A stretch of DNA of 64,000 nucleotides. Source: Multifurca ochricompacta (taxonomy: Eukaryota; Basidiomycota; Agaricomycetes; Russulales; Russulaceae). The stretch spans positions 248,001-312,000 of the forward strand of contig WTXG01000003.1 of NCBI GenBank assembly GCA_022496185.1, in the 5' to 3' direction. Both the position numbers and the translations under genes were made by a program. The notes beneath the pieces are model-generated. The model did not search any database, was not told the DNA's origin, and worked only from the letters and a program-made list of their open reading frames with translations. Below are positions 36,057 to 46,363 of the stretch, piece by piece (position 1 is the first letter of the stretch; each line of letters begins with the position of its first letter).

Positions 36057-36644
36057 ATGATTCACATACTCGGCGTGCAATTATTCGAGAATAATGTTGT
36101 CAAGGTTGGACATATATATTTTCTCCTTTATATGCCACTTATCACTATTTATTAGTACGCATTAACAAGTTTCTATGGAATAAGTCGTCATACGGCAAGC
36201 CGTATCTGCGCTCGTCTGCAGATTCACGACAGCTGCCGCGTTCGCCAGCTCTCTCCCACACAAATAACAGCTATCGCCGCGTTTCTATCTTCGCCTTCTA
36301 CTTCCCCTATCCCCCCGCGCACATCCCTTGCATCGCCAACTTTCAACCCACCCCCTCCATCAACACCGTTCCGAAGCCTGCCAGGAGTGCAAGCATATCT
36401 CGCACAACTCGACGTACCTCCTCCACCACTCCCACGGCAGAAAACGAAGGGTGCTGATCCACTGCGCTGGCTTCGGATAGAAACGGACTTGAAACGCGAG
36501 AGGCGGGAAAATATTGCCCACCAACGGATGATTGGAAGCTACGTTGGTAAGAGACACGCGATGGGTCTCCCAGTACGCGGCCAGAACACGCAAACGAATG
36601 CCAAGACGGCGAGGAAACTCAATAGAATCGAGCGGCATCGGTAA
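36057..36644 (+). CDS. Mitochondrial small-subunit ribosomal protein uS13m
   Basis: Homologue of bacterial S13, located in the head of the mitochondrial ribosome. Exon 1 (36057-36104) encodes [16 protein letters not shown], the S13 start motif. A 51-base intron follows, and exon 2 (36156-36644) continues [18 protein letters not shown]. The two exons total 537 bases, 178 aa. The C-terminus [21 protein letters not shown] followed by [10 protein letters not shown] is the diagnostic S13 tail. Between the N-terminal helix-turn segment and the tail is a Pro/Ser/Thr-rich stretch of about 40 residues (about 36285-36385), not present in bacterial S13. No presequence is obvious. Confidence 0.93.
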
Positions 36645-36800
36645 TTCTCGTCGGACTGGTATGATTGAAGTATCTCATAGCTTCGCGAGCATGCAATTGA
36701 TCATTTGGTAGACTTTTTTTATTCCATGCTTCCTGTGGCAAATAAAACGCGCTTTTGCTTATATCGTAAAAACTGCACGTCGCACAGAGTATTCTTATAT

Positions 36801-37638
36801 CTAGTCATCTCCAACTGGTACTTCTTCCTCAAGGTATTTGACGAGCTTGACACGGATCTCCGTAGCTTCGTCACCTCTCAAAACATCAGAAATGAACTGA
36901 GCTTCTACGCGTATTTGAACCTGTACGGCCATTATCAGCATAGTCTCCTGGGTCAGAGAGCATCACTACGCGTACCATCTCGAGTGCACCACGCAAAACT
37001 CCACATAAGACGTTGCTGAACCAAAGCCCGCCTTCGATCGCCTCTTCTGGAAGCTCTACGAACTCTACCAAGGGATTCTCATCTAGGGTGAGAGTGAAGT
37101 ACGGCTGTGGCCCAGCCGGCTGTCCTGCGGGCGTGCTGGACCGCGGTGAGGCGGGGGGTGGTGGTTGTGGTGAATGTGTGACATTCGGTGTGACGTTCAA
37201 GAACGACTTGAAGCCGACCTGTTCATCTCGTTATCGTCAAAGTCGTGTCTCCCGCTCGGAAAGCAAAGAAACAAACGAGAGAGCTCGAGATGACGCACCT
37301 TTGCGATCACCTCGCCCGTCTCTCTGAAGTCTGTACAACGCCCAATATTACTGCGCGCAAGGAAATCTTCGATGAGACGCGTGCCGATGTTGTAGCCCAT
37401 CTTCTCTAACTGCTTGTTCACCTCTGGATAATCCTCGTAGTCCTGTATGAGCTGCACGACGAGTGCGCCGTATGTCATAGCGAATAGTTCTCCATTCTGA
37501 ATGGACAAGAGTAGAGATCAATTACAGCAAACAGAGGGGAGGGGGGGGGATTATGATTTGTTAGCAACGCACAATTTTATCTGTGCGACCTTTCCAGAGG
37601 TCTTCACCGATGGCTTTATACTGTTTACTAGAAGCCAT
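36801..37638 (-). CDS. BET3: TRAPP complex subunit BET3 (TRAPPC3)
   Basis: Core subunit of the TRAPP tethering complexes, which act as Rab1/Ypt1 exchange factors in ER-to-Golgi and intra-Golgi traffic. The first exon starts at 37638 with [20 protein letters not shown]. Then [20 protein letters not shown] and [20 protein letters not shown] match the family, as do [14 protein letters not shown] joined to [28 protein letters not shown] and [12 protein letters not shown] last intron joins to [19 protein letters not shown] and EEEVPVGDD with TAG at 36801-36803. A Pro/Ser/Gly-rich insertion of about 30 residues follows the NVT strand (about 37105-37180). The conserved Cys of the lipid pocket is in the GVLCG-type segment. 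Confidence 0.95.
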
Positions 37639-37829
37639 TTAGATGAGGCTGAGGCTGAGGCTGAGGCTGAAGTTAAGGCCTTTATCTGAGTCACGCGTGA
37701 CCCTCGGTATGATTTCCATTTATGGACAAGTGATAACACACGTCACGAGTGCACTTTGGTCACGTCACGCTTCACTTGTGACATCGCTCTCATTGAGTGA
37801 GAAAGAGAAAGAATTACTTTCCTGTTGTC
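37639..37829. promoter_or_regulatory. Bidirectional promoter BET3/BUD23 with a 12-base palindrome
   Basis: 191 bases between divergent starts. Positions 37690-37701 read GTCACGCGTGAC, a perfect palindrome containing the ACGCGT core of MluI cell-cycle boxes. Several further TCACGTC/GTCACG half-sites lie at 37735-37785. Four GAGGCT units (about 37643-37670) lie right at the BET3 start. Confidence 0.5.
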
Positions 37830-39078
37830 ATGTCCCGCCCAGAATTACAAGCCCCACCAGAGATCGTGTGCCATTTCATCTGCATATTTATCTGGCCCTA
37901 CGCTGACTAGGTAGATGGGGACAATAATAGTACTATGGAGATACTGAGGCTTCAAAGTACACGAATAAGTATGTACCTCATGCGCGCCATCATTTCTGTT
38001 GTCGTCTTTCGACTTAATAATAACAAAAATAAAATAAAATATTGCTGAATTTGCAGTACTCGCATTCAGCAGGTTCAAGCCGATATGACATATCGCGCTT
38101 TGGAGCTACTTAATCTACCACCGGGTAAATCTGCCTTCCTCTTGGATGTCGGCTGCGGCTCTGGGCTCTCTGGAGAGATCCTCGATGAAGAGGGGTATGT
38201 ATGGGCAGGCGTCGACATCGCTCCTAGCATGCTCGGTAGGTACATCCTCCTCCTCCCCCAACACCTCCGCTCCCTTTTTTTTTGGCCTTGCCTAAGCTTC
38301 AAATTGGGACTGACTTTTACAACCAAGAGGTGGCCCTAGAACGGGAAGTTGAAGGCGATCTGTTCCTACAAGACATCGGCCAGGGTTTTGGCTTTCGACC
38401 AGGAAGTTTTGACGGCGTCATCAGGTGCGTGAGACGTTCCCGCTCAGCTGGAATTGAGTATCAATCTGTTTTTTGCACACTCAAACTTGTCTGCTTTGTT
38501 TTGCGCAGTATTTCGGTGTTGCAATGGCTACTGAACGCTGAGACGTCACATCCGACGTCGTCACCGCCTCATCGTCTCACGCGTTTCTTCACGACCCTTC
38601 ACTCCGCGCTACGCAACCCCTCGCGCGCTGTCTTACAATTCTACCCGACGTCAGATGACCAGGTACAGCTGATCACGTCAATCGCACAAAAGGCTGGCTT
38701 TGGCGGTGGTGTCGTGGTCGACTACCCTAACTCCAAAAAGGCGCGCAAGGTATTCCTGTGTCTCTTCGTAGGCGACGGCGGAGTTGCACAGGTGCCAAAG
38801 GGGCTGGATGGCGACGGCAAGGAGAGCGAGAGTGCAAAGGCGAAATTTGAAAAGAGGAGACAGCGAGAATCGCGAAGAGAAAGAAGTGGGAAGCAGAAGG
38901 CAGTCAAAGGTGGGAGGGACTGGATCTTGCGGAAGAAGGAAGTGAGTGATATTCACAGAATCTCTCCCTTCCTCCCACCTCACTGAACGCCTTCATCCCA
39001 GTTATACCGGAGACGAGGAAAAGAAGAGGTCCCTCGCGACTCTAAATATACAGGTCGCAAGAGAAGGCGGTCTTCTAG
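37830..39078 (+). CDS. BUD23: 18S rRNA (guanine-N7)-methyltransferase BUD23
   Basis: Methylates a guanine of 18S rRNA using S-adenosylmethionine and supports 40S subunit export, with TRM112 as partner. Exon 1 starts at 37830 (MSRPELQAPPEI), exon 2 is 37931-37968 (YYGDTEASKYTN), and exon 3 from 38057 gives NTRIQQVQADMTYRALELL. The SAM-binding motif is FLLDVGCGSGLSGEIL. Then come DIAPSML, LFLQDIGQGFGFRPGSFDG, and after an intron ISVLQWLLNAET, as in the family. The C-terminal SAKAKFEKRRQ to WILRKKE is Lys/Arg-rich; a last intron joins to LYRRRGKEEVPRDSKYTGR. As written the frame runs on to TGA at 39209-39211. One added base near 39068 would give the short family ending KRRRVF and stop at 39076-39078, which I used as the end. 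Confidence 0.92.
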
Positions 39079-39146
39079 AGAGCGGATCCAATCATCCCTT
39101 CCGGGGATTGTAATTTACTCTGCCGGTGCACAACGTTTGTCTCTTT

Positions 39147-40858
39147 CTATTGATGTGCAGTCAGAAGACGTCTCGTTGATGCGACGGCATCTTTTGTGTT
39201 GTGCCTTATGAACGTGCCCTGCAAAGCCGCCATACTAATCCGCCGGTCGGCTTTTATGCCGTCGCTCACAATCTCCTGTAGCTGCCTTCCAAGAAGCTCG
39301 ACTTCTTCGTCAAGCCATCGTCCTCCGTCTGCCCAGTGCCGTAGAAATTCATGAAGAGTGTTCTCGCCTGCTGGGGATCAGCGTCGTCAACGAGAGCTGC
39401 CAAGTCAACACGACCAGGTCGAATGAGTGCGGGGTCGAGTCTGTCTATATGGTTTGTTGTGAGGAATATGATACGCTCTTCGCCAGAGGCGACACCATCC
39501 AGAGCATTCAAAAATCCTGAGAAGGTTACGGATGACTGATATCTGTTCCTTTTTGTCAGTCGCGTGACAGACATTTAGCGGAGAGTCAGCGGCTGCTCAC
39601 CCGTCTTCGCTCGTCTGCACGCGCTTATTAAATGCCGCATCCACGTCTTCGATGAGAAGGAAACTTCTTTCTGGCGCGTTTGACATCAGGTAGTTGAGCT
39701 TGTCATCGGTTAAGCCACGCTCCGAGAGATTCAACAAGCAGATGTCGTACGAAAGAGAACCGGCAAGAGCCTGGATAAATGACGATTTTCCAGATCCGGG
39801 CGGTCCATGGAGTAGGTAGCCTCGGCGATACGGAATCCCTTTCACCCGCCGGCCCCGATTTTAATTCCCAGTTCTCTTTCGAAACACGGGAGAGATGTCA
39901 ATTAAAAACCCACCTCGGTCTGCGTACCACTCTCGCCGCCTGAGGAACGCACGTACGTCCTCGACGATCTTCTCTGCGACACCGGGTGCAAGAACAACAC
40001 TGTGCAACGGCCGCTTGCGTCGTGGGAGACCAAAGGGGCGCCACTCGGTTCCCCAAGCAGTACGCACGACGAGACGGCCCTCCTGCCCGCGGAGCGCGGC
40101 ATCGCGCGCTTCTGCGAGTAGCGAAGGGAACAGTGTGCGGTCCCGCGAAAGCGCCGTTAACGTGACGGTCTCCCACGGGATTCCGGTGGCCATCTGCATG
40201 GCGCGCGTTTCGCGCTCGCGCTTGACCTAAAACAACCAACCGACATTAAAAAAAAGAAAAGAGACACGTAATGAGGAGTGGCAGGCAAGGAAGGTAAATG
40301 GGCGTGCGCGAGTCTCTCTCACCTGCATCCACGCCCCTCGATACTTGAGCCAGTGAACACCCGGACCTGCAACGAGTCTAAAGAGCACATCTGCACTTCC
40401 ATTATTGTGTTGCGCGTACGCCGTCTCGACGCTAAGTTGGTGCGAATGAGCCCAAGGGGGTCGACGAGTGGTGCGTTGATGATGCGAGAGCCAAGCGAGA
40501 AACCAGTCATACGCGCGGTCTTTATTGTTGATCTCGAGCGTTACGAGCATTCGTCGGCGGAGGGCGACGGAGGCCAGGACAGCTGCGCGTCGGAGTACGG
40601 TAATGCCAACGCCGACGCCCTGTGTTTTATGACCGCACACCGGCGGGACGGCGCGTAAGGGGTGTAAGAATGGTACGGGATAAGATGTCAACTATAGTTG
40701 TTCACTCACCATCAAGCCAAAACCTGCCTGGAAGTAAGGGCTATGCTTCGCAGAGTGATCAGCAAGAGGGTGTTCAAAGACTGAATTGTAGACACGGACT
40801 TGTCACCGGTAATAGATATCAGTGGGGAGGATGCTGAACCTGAAGATGCTAATGTCAT
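39147..40858 (-). CDS. BCS1: Mitochondrial AAA ATPase BCS1, with two frame breaks
   Basis: Inner-membrane AAA protein that moves the folded Rieske iron-sulfur protein across the membrane into complex III. N-terminal residues [11 protein letters not shown] are followed, after an intron, by [20 protein letters not shown], the single membrane span with internal import signal. The BCS1-specific domain is seen in WKxRP-like and [19 protein letters not shown] segments. The AAA core has [17 protein letters not shown] (Walker A), [13 protein letters not shown] (Walker B), [20 protein letters not shown] and [17 protein letters not shown]. One base is missing near 40765 in the first exon and another near 39315. 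As written the frame stops at 39266, but the other frame continues through [17 protein letters not shown] and [12 protein letters not shown] to TAG at 39147-39149. The proposed start is the Met at 40858. Confidence 0.9.
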
Positions 40859-41281
40859 CGTTGGCTACTGCGATCCAGGGCAATGCAGTGAGAGCGATTG
40901 TGAAAATAAATGGCAAGGAACAAGAAACAATGGACAAGACGACAAGACGACGACGGACGCGGCGCGGCCATGTGACACGTGATGCGTGACAAAGTGAACT
41001 TGACTACGTAATCACGATATGATCAAACAAACCAAAAATTTTCGACGAGTCGATCAAGGCTTCAAGCAGACTACATCGTTTGTGTGTATCGTACTATCAT
41101 GCCTACATCGACATCTAGCTTCGGCTTCCAATGTATTACGCCATGACCGGTTGCACACGCACGTTAAGCCTACTGCTTGGAATGCATAGAATCTGTACGA
41201 GAAAGGAGGAAGGAAAGTGTCGTATAGAGCAAGATTGAATCCATGTCATTGGGAACGAGAATGATGCACGTAAAGAGTAAA
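40859..41281. other. Spacer between BCS1 and the Ran gene, no gene seen
   Basis: A 423-base stretch between the BCS1 start and the Ran stop, both genes on the minus strand. It should hold the BCS1 promoter and the Ran 3' UTR. CACGTG occurs at 40976-40981 within TGTGACACGTGATGCGTGAC, followed by further TGAC half-sites. Confidence 0.5.
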
Positions 41282-42403
41282 CTACAAGTCGTCATCTTCT
41301 TCCGGAAGGGGAACAGCTTCAGCCTATATGACATCTCATCAGGAGACATTAAAAAAAATGGATGATTGATAGTCGTACCTGTCGCAACTCGAGATCGTAC
41401 TTCTTCATCAAGTCAGGATCAACCGAAACCTCAGCGGGTGCGAGTGCAGGAGCTGCGACAAACTCGAGAGTTGGACTACTGTAATGAAGTGTAAATAAAG
41501 GCAGGTTGCTGAAAGCATTGAAAGGGCCTACTTACCCAACTAGTTTGCGAGCAAGCCACAAGAAGGGTTTCTCGAAGTTGTAATTAGACTTGGCAGATAT
41601 TTCAAAGTACTGAAGGTTCTTCTTTCGGTGGAAGGTTACAGTGGAGGTCTTAACCTTCCGCTCCTAAAATTCATGGTGAGAAAGTCAGCCTTGAGCGATG
41701 TCACGGATGGGGGACAAAGGTACATGCCTTGACGTCGACCTTGTTTCCGCACAACACAATGGGAATATTCTCGCAGACACGCTCAAGATCGCGATGCCAG
41801 TTAGGAACATTCTTGTAAGTGATGCGGGCTGTGACATCAAACATGATGATGCCACACTGGCCCTGGATGTAGTAGCCATCGCGGAGACCACCAAACTTTT
41901 CTTGTCCGGCAGTATCCCAGACGTTGAAAACAATCGTGCCAAAGTTGGTGGAAAAGGATAGAGGGTGAACTTCAACTCCAAGGGTGGCTGCGTCATGGTG
42001 AAAGCCCGGATGAGCAATAAAGACGCAAAAAGATCGCGGTGTCCTATGGACACACACTACACACCAATATATTTTTTCTCGAATTCACCAGTCAGGTGAC
42101 GCTGTAGAGAAAAACTAGGGTCAGAGGTTGGTCGAGGGCAGAGGGTAACGAACGTCACTTACCTTGACAAAAGTGGTTTTTCCAGTTCCTCCGTCACCAA
42201 CTACGCGTCATACACCGGGTAGAGGGCACGAATATGGGTGTGGATGAAGCGTGGTAAATGGTGATGTAGGATCATGGATCGATCGCGCGAATGTAAGGAG
42301 GACAAACGGTGAACAGATAGTTGAGTCGGTGGAAAGATCTGATACGCTGATGGGGCTTACCGAGGACGAGCTTAAAAGTGGGGATTATTGGTGCGGAAGC
42401 CAT
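41282..42403 (-). CDS. GSP1: Ran GTPase (GSP1), nuclear transport
   Basis: Small GTPase controlling nuclear import and export and spindle assembly. Exon 1 reads [14 protein letters not shown], then [12 protein letters not shown] (P-loop, G1) in the exon at about 42165-42200. [13 protein letters not shown] is followed by [12 protein letters not shown] (switch I), [20 protein letters not shown] (G3, switch II), [33 protein letters not shown] (G4), [19 protein letters not shown] (G5) and [12 protein letters not shown]. The acidic C-terminus PEEDDDL, without a prenylation box, is diagnostic of Ran and ends at TAG 41282-41284. Length is about 215 aa. No frame break was found. CACGTG lies about 110 bases upstream of the start, at 42513-42518. 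Confidence 0.97.
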
Positions 42404-43396
42404 TGAAAGAATCTAGAGAAGGGAGAGAGAGGAGACAGTGATGAAGATGAAGGTAAAGGACAAGCCGTGTAGGACAAGCGTGTAAAGTTGTTTCTGTCGA
42501 AAGACCTTTTGGCACGTGACTCATGGAAATTTTTTATTAAGCCAATCTAAACTGTCCTTACTTCCTACTACTACCTACACCTACGTCTACGCCTCTGGGT
42601 ACGACCAATGAGTTGCAACGCGATCTTTTCCAGTCCTCGCCGTCATGACTTGAAAGCAAACAGAGTACCTTAAATAGATGGCACAAATTTATTTCCTGCG
42701 TGAATTACAACACGCCAGGGCATATATCGGAAGATTGACAACTTCCACTCCATGTTCCATGATACCTGGCTGTTGTTGGCAGCAGCAGCGCGGAATGTAC
42801 CATTACCATTCGTCAACAACCCAGGCGCCAAATATTACTCATCTCATCACATCATATTCAGCAGCCGCGGCGGCGGGGATAAAAAGAACAGCCGTGTGGT
42901 GGTTCCAATTCAATTTGTTTAAGGTGCAGGTGCCCTGGGGCCTGGGTTATGATAGGATAGTTATACCTTTCCCTGAAGTTGGCGCTCTCGGAATCGGAGG
43001 AGAGGTAGTTACTTTCGACAATTCGACATTCGACATTCGACATTCGACATCACAAGTGGGACTGAACATATTACTTATGTATGCGGTGTTAAGAACAAAA
43101 ATCCTCAAAATAACGTCATGCCGACGGAACGGCTAAAGAGAAAGTGGCCGATATGCCGTATTGCCGGGGTGCCGTGTACCATGGGACGTACCAAGGTCGG
43201 TGTGTGATTACAACTACACTCACCCACCCTCATGCTTTACAATTTACCCCCACCCACAGTCATAAATATAACAACATCCCACGAATGTTCTGTCCCCTTC
43301 TGTCCTGTCTCTTTTCCCCTTTATCGTAGCCTCCCCTCGTGATACAAGACCGACGCCAAGCAATCACCAACTTTTTCCTCCCTATTACTGCCTTTG
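42404..43396. other. Divergent intergenic region between Ran and the MFS transporter
   Basis: These 993 bases hold both promoters. A + strand open frame at 42678-43136 (152 codons) has no recognisable motif and I do not call it a gene. Positions about 43017-43048 contain four CGACATT units. A CT-rich stretch with TATAAATA-like sequence at about 43262-43268 and many C-rich segments precede the transporter start. Confidence 0.5.
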
Positions 43397-46099
43397 ATGT
43401 CCGATCCTTCTCAACAAGTGACTACAAATCCTTCTCAAGATGAGAATATGACCTCAGCACGAGCGAAAACCAAGGCTAGGTCTCCATGGAAGGAGGGGGA
43501 ACAGCATGTCCTCCCACATAATCGTCTCTGGATAGTCTTTTCGGGTCTCATGTGTTGCATCTTTTTGGCTGCCCTGGACCAGGTATGTGTTACTGGGCGA
43601 TTTCCTTTCCCATGGCGCCAACTTAATAACTCACCCCTCAATAGACGATCGTTGCCACTGCATTACCAACCATTGTAGAGCATCTTGGTGGAGGCAAAAA
43701 TTACAGTTGGGTCGGTAGGTACGTCATTTTCTGCTTCACCCTTTCGACCATCCGACCATCTTGTTGCCAGCGCCTACCTGCTTGCGGCTGCTGCACTTTC
43801 TCCCTTATACGGAAAACTATCTGATCTTGTTGGGAGAAAGCCTGTTTTTTACTCTGCTTTGGTGATATTCTTGGTGTGTTTTGTCAAATTTGGAGTATAT
43901 TCGCCCACAATCATGCATATGCTCATCATCAATAGATAGGTTCTGCGCTCTGTGGCGCTGCGCAAAGCTTGACATGGCTGATTATTTGCCGAGCCGTTCA
44001 AGGGATCGGTGGTGGCGGAATCATCCAACTCGTTCAAATTACTATCTCTGATATTGTTTCTTTACAAGAGTATGTTTAATATCCTAATTATTACCTCCCT
44101 CATCAGTTCATATTTTTACCATTCAAAGTCGCGGCAAGTATAGTGGCCTTCTCGGTGCGACATGGGGAATTGCAAGGTGAATAATCTGTCATTCAGGTCC
44201 TCCCACGCTTCCAACATTTTCGGATCTCTAGCGTAGTTGGCCCCCTCCTTGGGGGTGTCTTCACCGATCATGTGTCCTGGAGATGGTAAGAACATACTTG
44301 CGCCCCGCTCGCAGTTAGTCACTTGACACTCACACCGACTCATCTCTATCCAGGTGCTTCTGGATTAACATGTGTGCACATTTATTCTCTATCTGCTCTA
44401 TGACTTTTCTCATATATTTCATAGACCCACCGGCGGTATTGCCGGCGCTATCCTTTTCTTCTTCCTCAATTTGAATCCCCACCAAGGAATGACGCTGCAG
44501 CAGCACTTGAGCCAATTTGATTTTCTCGGCCTGGCTTTGTTGATGGCTGGCGTTGTCTGTGTCCTTATCGGTTTAAACAGCGGCGAAACTAGCTGTATGC
44601 CCGATTTAATACGAGGCGCTTATGTTCTGACAATTGATTACAAGGGTCATCTGCAGAAACAATCTCTCTTTTGTCTGTCGGATGCATTCTCTTGGTCCTC
44701 GCTACTGTCAACGAGATCATGACGATCCGGTCCCCCATTATCCCCCCTCGCTTATTCAAAGTCGGTCTATATTTTTATGGCAATGCGTAGGCCTTCAGTG
44801 ACGCCTCGGCACAGACCCGTACCACAGGCATCATTCTAATTACATGCTTCCTTCATGCTGTCATATTCTTCGCAGGTATTCTCTCTTTGGATCTTCTTGA
44901 ATTCTCTTCGTGACGGTCATATTTTACCAGGCGCTTATTACCTCCCGCTTTATTTTCAAGTCCTTGGAGCTTCTGCGACCGGCGCCGGCGTAAGGTGAGT
45001 GAAATAGTCTGATTTCTGCGCTGCTTGCGGCTTAGTGTGCTCCCCAGGATGATTCCGTTCTCTTTAGGTGCATCTGTCATCTCTGGCGTGAGCGGCGTTC
45101 TCGTTACTCGCTTGGGGGCATATCGCGCCATCATCTGGGTTTCTTGGGCCATAATGCTCCTTGGGTGGGGTTTGATGACTACGTTAGATGACCATTCTAA
45201 CACGTAAGGAGGTGCTTTCCTTCTTTCCACCCGGCTGATTTTCTCTGGTGAAGGGCAGAGAAGGTACTCTACCCGTTTGTCACTGCTCTCGGCATCGGTT
45301 GTTTGTTCCAGGTACGACAGTATTCCCTTGAAGTTCCGGTCGTTCATGAGGCTTCTAGACGCCCCTCATTGCTCTGCAAGCCGCCATGCCTCTCAAGGAC
45401 ATGGCCACTTCTACCGGGGCTTTTGGCTTCCTAAGGTGCGGACAGTTCGCGCACATCGTTGCTCGCATTGTCTGACTTGCAAGACAGGACAATGGGCGGT
45501 ACAGTTGGCATATCTGTCGGACAGGCGATCTACACGAGCATTCTAAAGAGGAAGATCAATAAAATTCCTGGTCTCAATGGATATGATACGTCGCCTGCAG
45601 CCCTGAGTGAGAGCGTGCGGTCACTTCAAAAGCTACCAGTAAGCGATGATGCAGCCAAATTTTAGATCATCATTCTGAATTTTTATAGCAACCTGAGCAG
45701 GGGGAGATCGTTCACGCTTATACACAGTCCATTAGTACGATTTGGATCTTTAATGCGCCTGTTGTTGGTGTAGGGTTTATTATGGGTGAGTGATCGAGCC
45801 AATATCTACTAGAGAAAGCGGCTGAAGTCTGTCCAACAACAATTAAAGTCCTCTTTCTTAAGGCGTACACACTTAAACGGGCAACAATTCAGAGCGGTGT
45901 TCGCGCAAGGGCAGATGTCGAAGCCGCTGCCGGCGAAGGAACGGTGACTGGAATAGCTGAGGCGGAGAAAGGAGAGGTGGACGTTCCGGACGAAACGTCG
46001 GAGGGCGCGAAGGGACTCTGCAAAGGGACTCGAGAGATCGAGAACGAGTGTCCATTGAACGCCATGACACCGACGAGAAAGCAGGAACGGATGAATTGA
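43397..46099 (+). CDS. Major facilitator superfamily transporter, 14-span drug:H+ antiporter (DHA2) type
   Basis: A plasma-membrane or vacuolar proton-coupled exporter; substrate unknown. The exons join cleanly: [14 protein letters not shown] to [21 protein letters not shown] to [20 protein letters not shown] (motif [11 protein letters not shown]), [14 protein letters not shown] (motif B region), [34 protein letters not shown] (antiporter motif C) and [13 protein letters not shown]. The second half contains [27 protein letters not shown] and [17 protein letters not shown]. The last exon ends with a charged cytosolic tail and TGA at 46097-46099. The start is 43397 (MSDPSQQ). Many introns are present. 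It lies 264 bases upstream of a 2OG oxygenase on the same strand, so a shared metabolic role is possible but only inferred. Confidence 0.9.
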
Positions 46100-46363
46100 A
46101 GAAGGTATGAATAGCGAGAGTGAGAGTGAGATTGAGAAGGAGTTTATGATTTTGTATTGCAATCACGGCCAGCTTACTTATTTGGTGACTAGTACCGGTT
46201 ATCATGTTATCATATCATGATGATGATGAACGTGACTATCCATCCCCGTCCTCATCCTCACGACTTTGTTGCTCAATATCGCGTCATTTGTTGTCTGTGC
46301 CGAGTGAAAAAGAGATCAATTGAACTCACAAATGTTCTCATCAACTTTCGACACTCTACAACG

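Noticed and set aside
39898..40239. Open frames of about 110 codons on both strands over BCS1
   Set aside because: Shadows of the GC-rich BCS1 exon; only one frame matches the family.
42678..43136. 152-codon + strand open frame between Ran and the MFS transporter
   Set aside because: No recognisable motif, includes a CGACATT microsatellite and lies where two promoters are expected.
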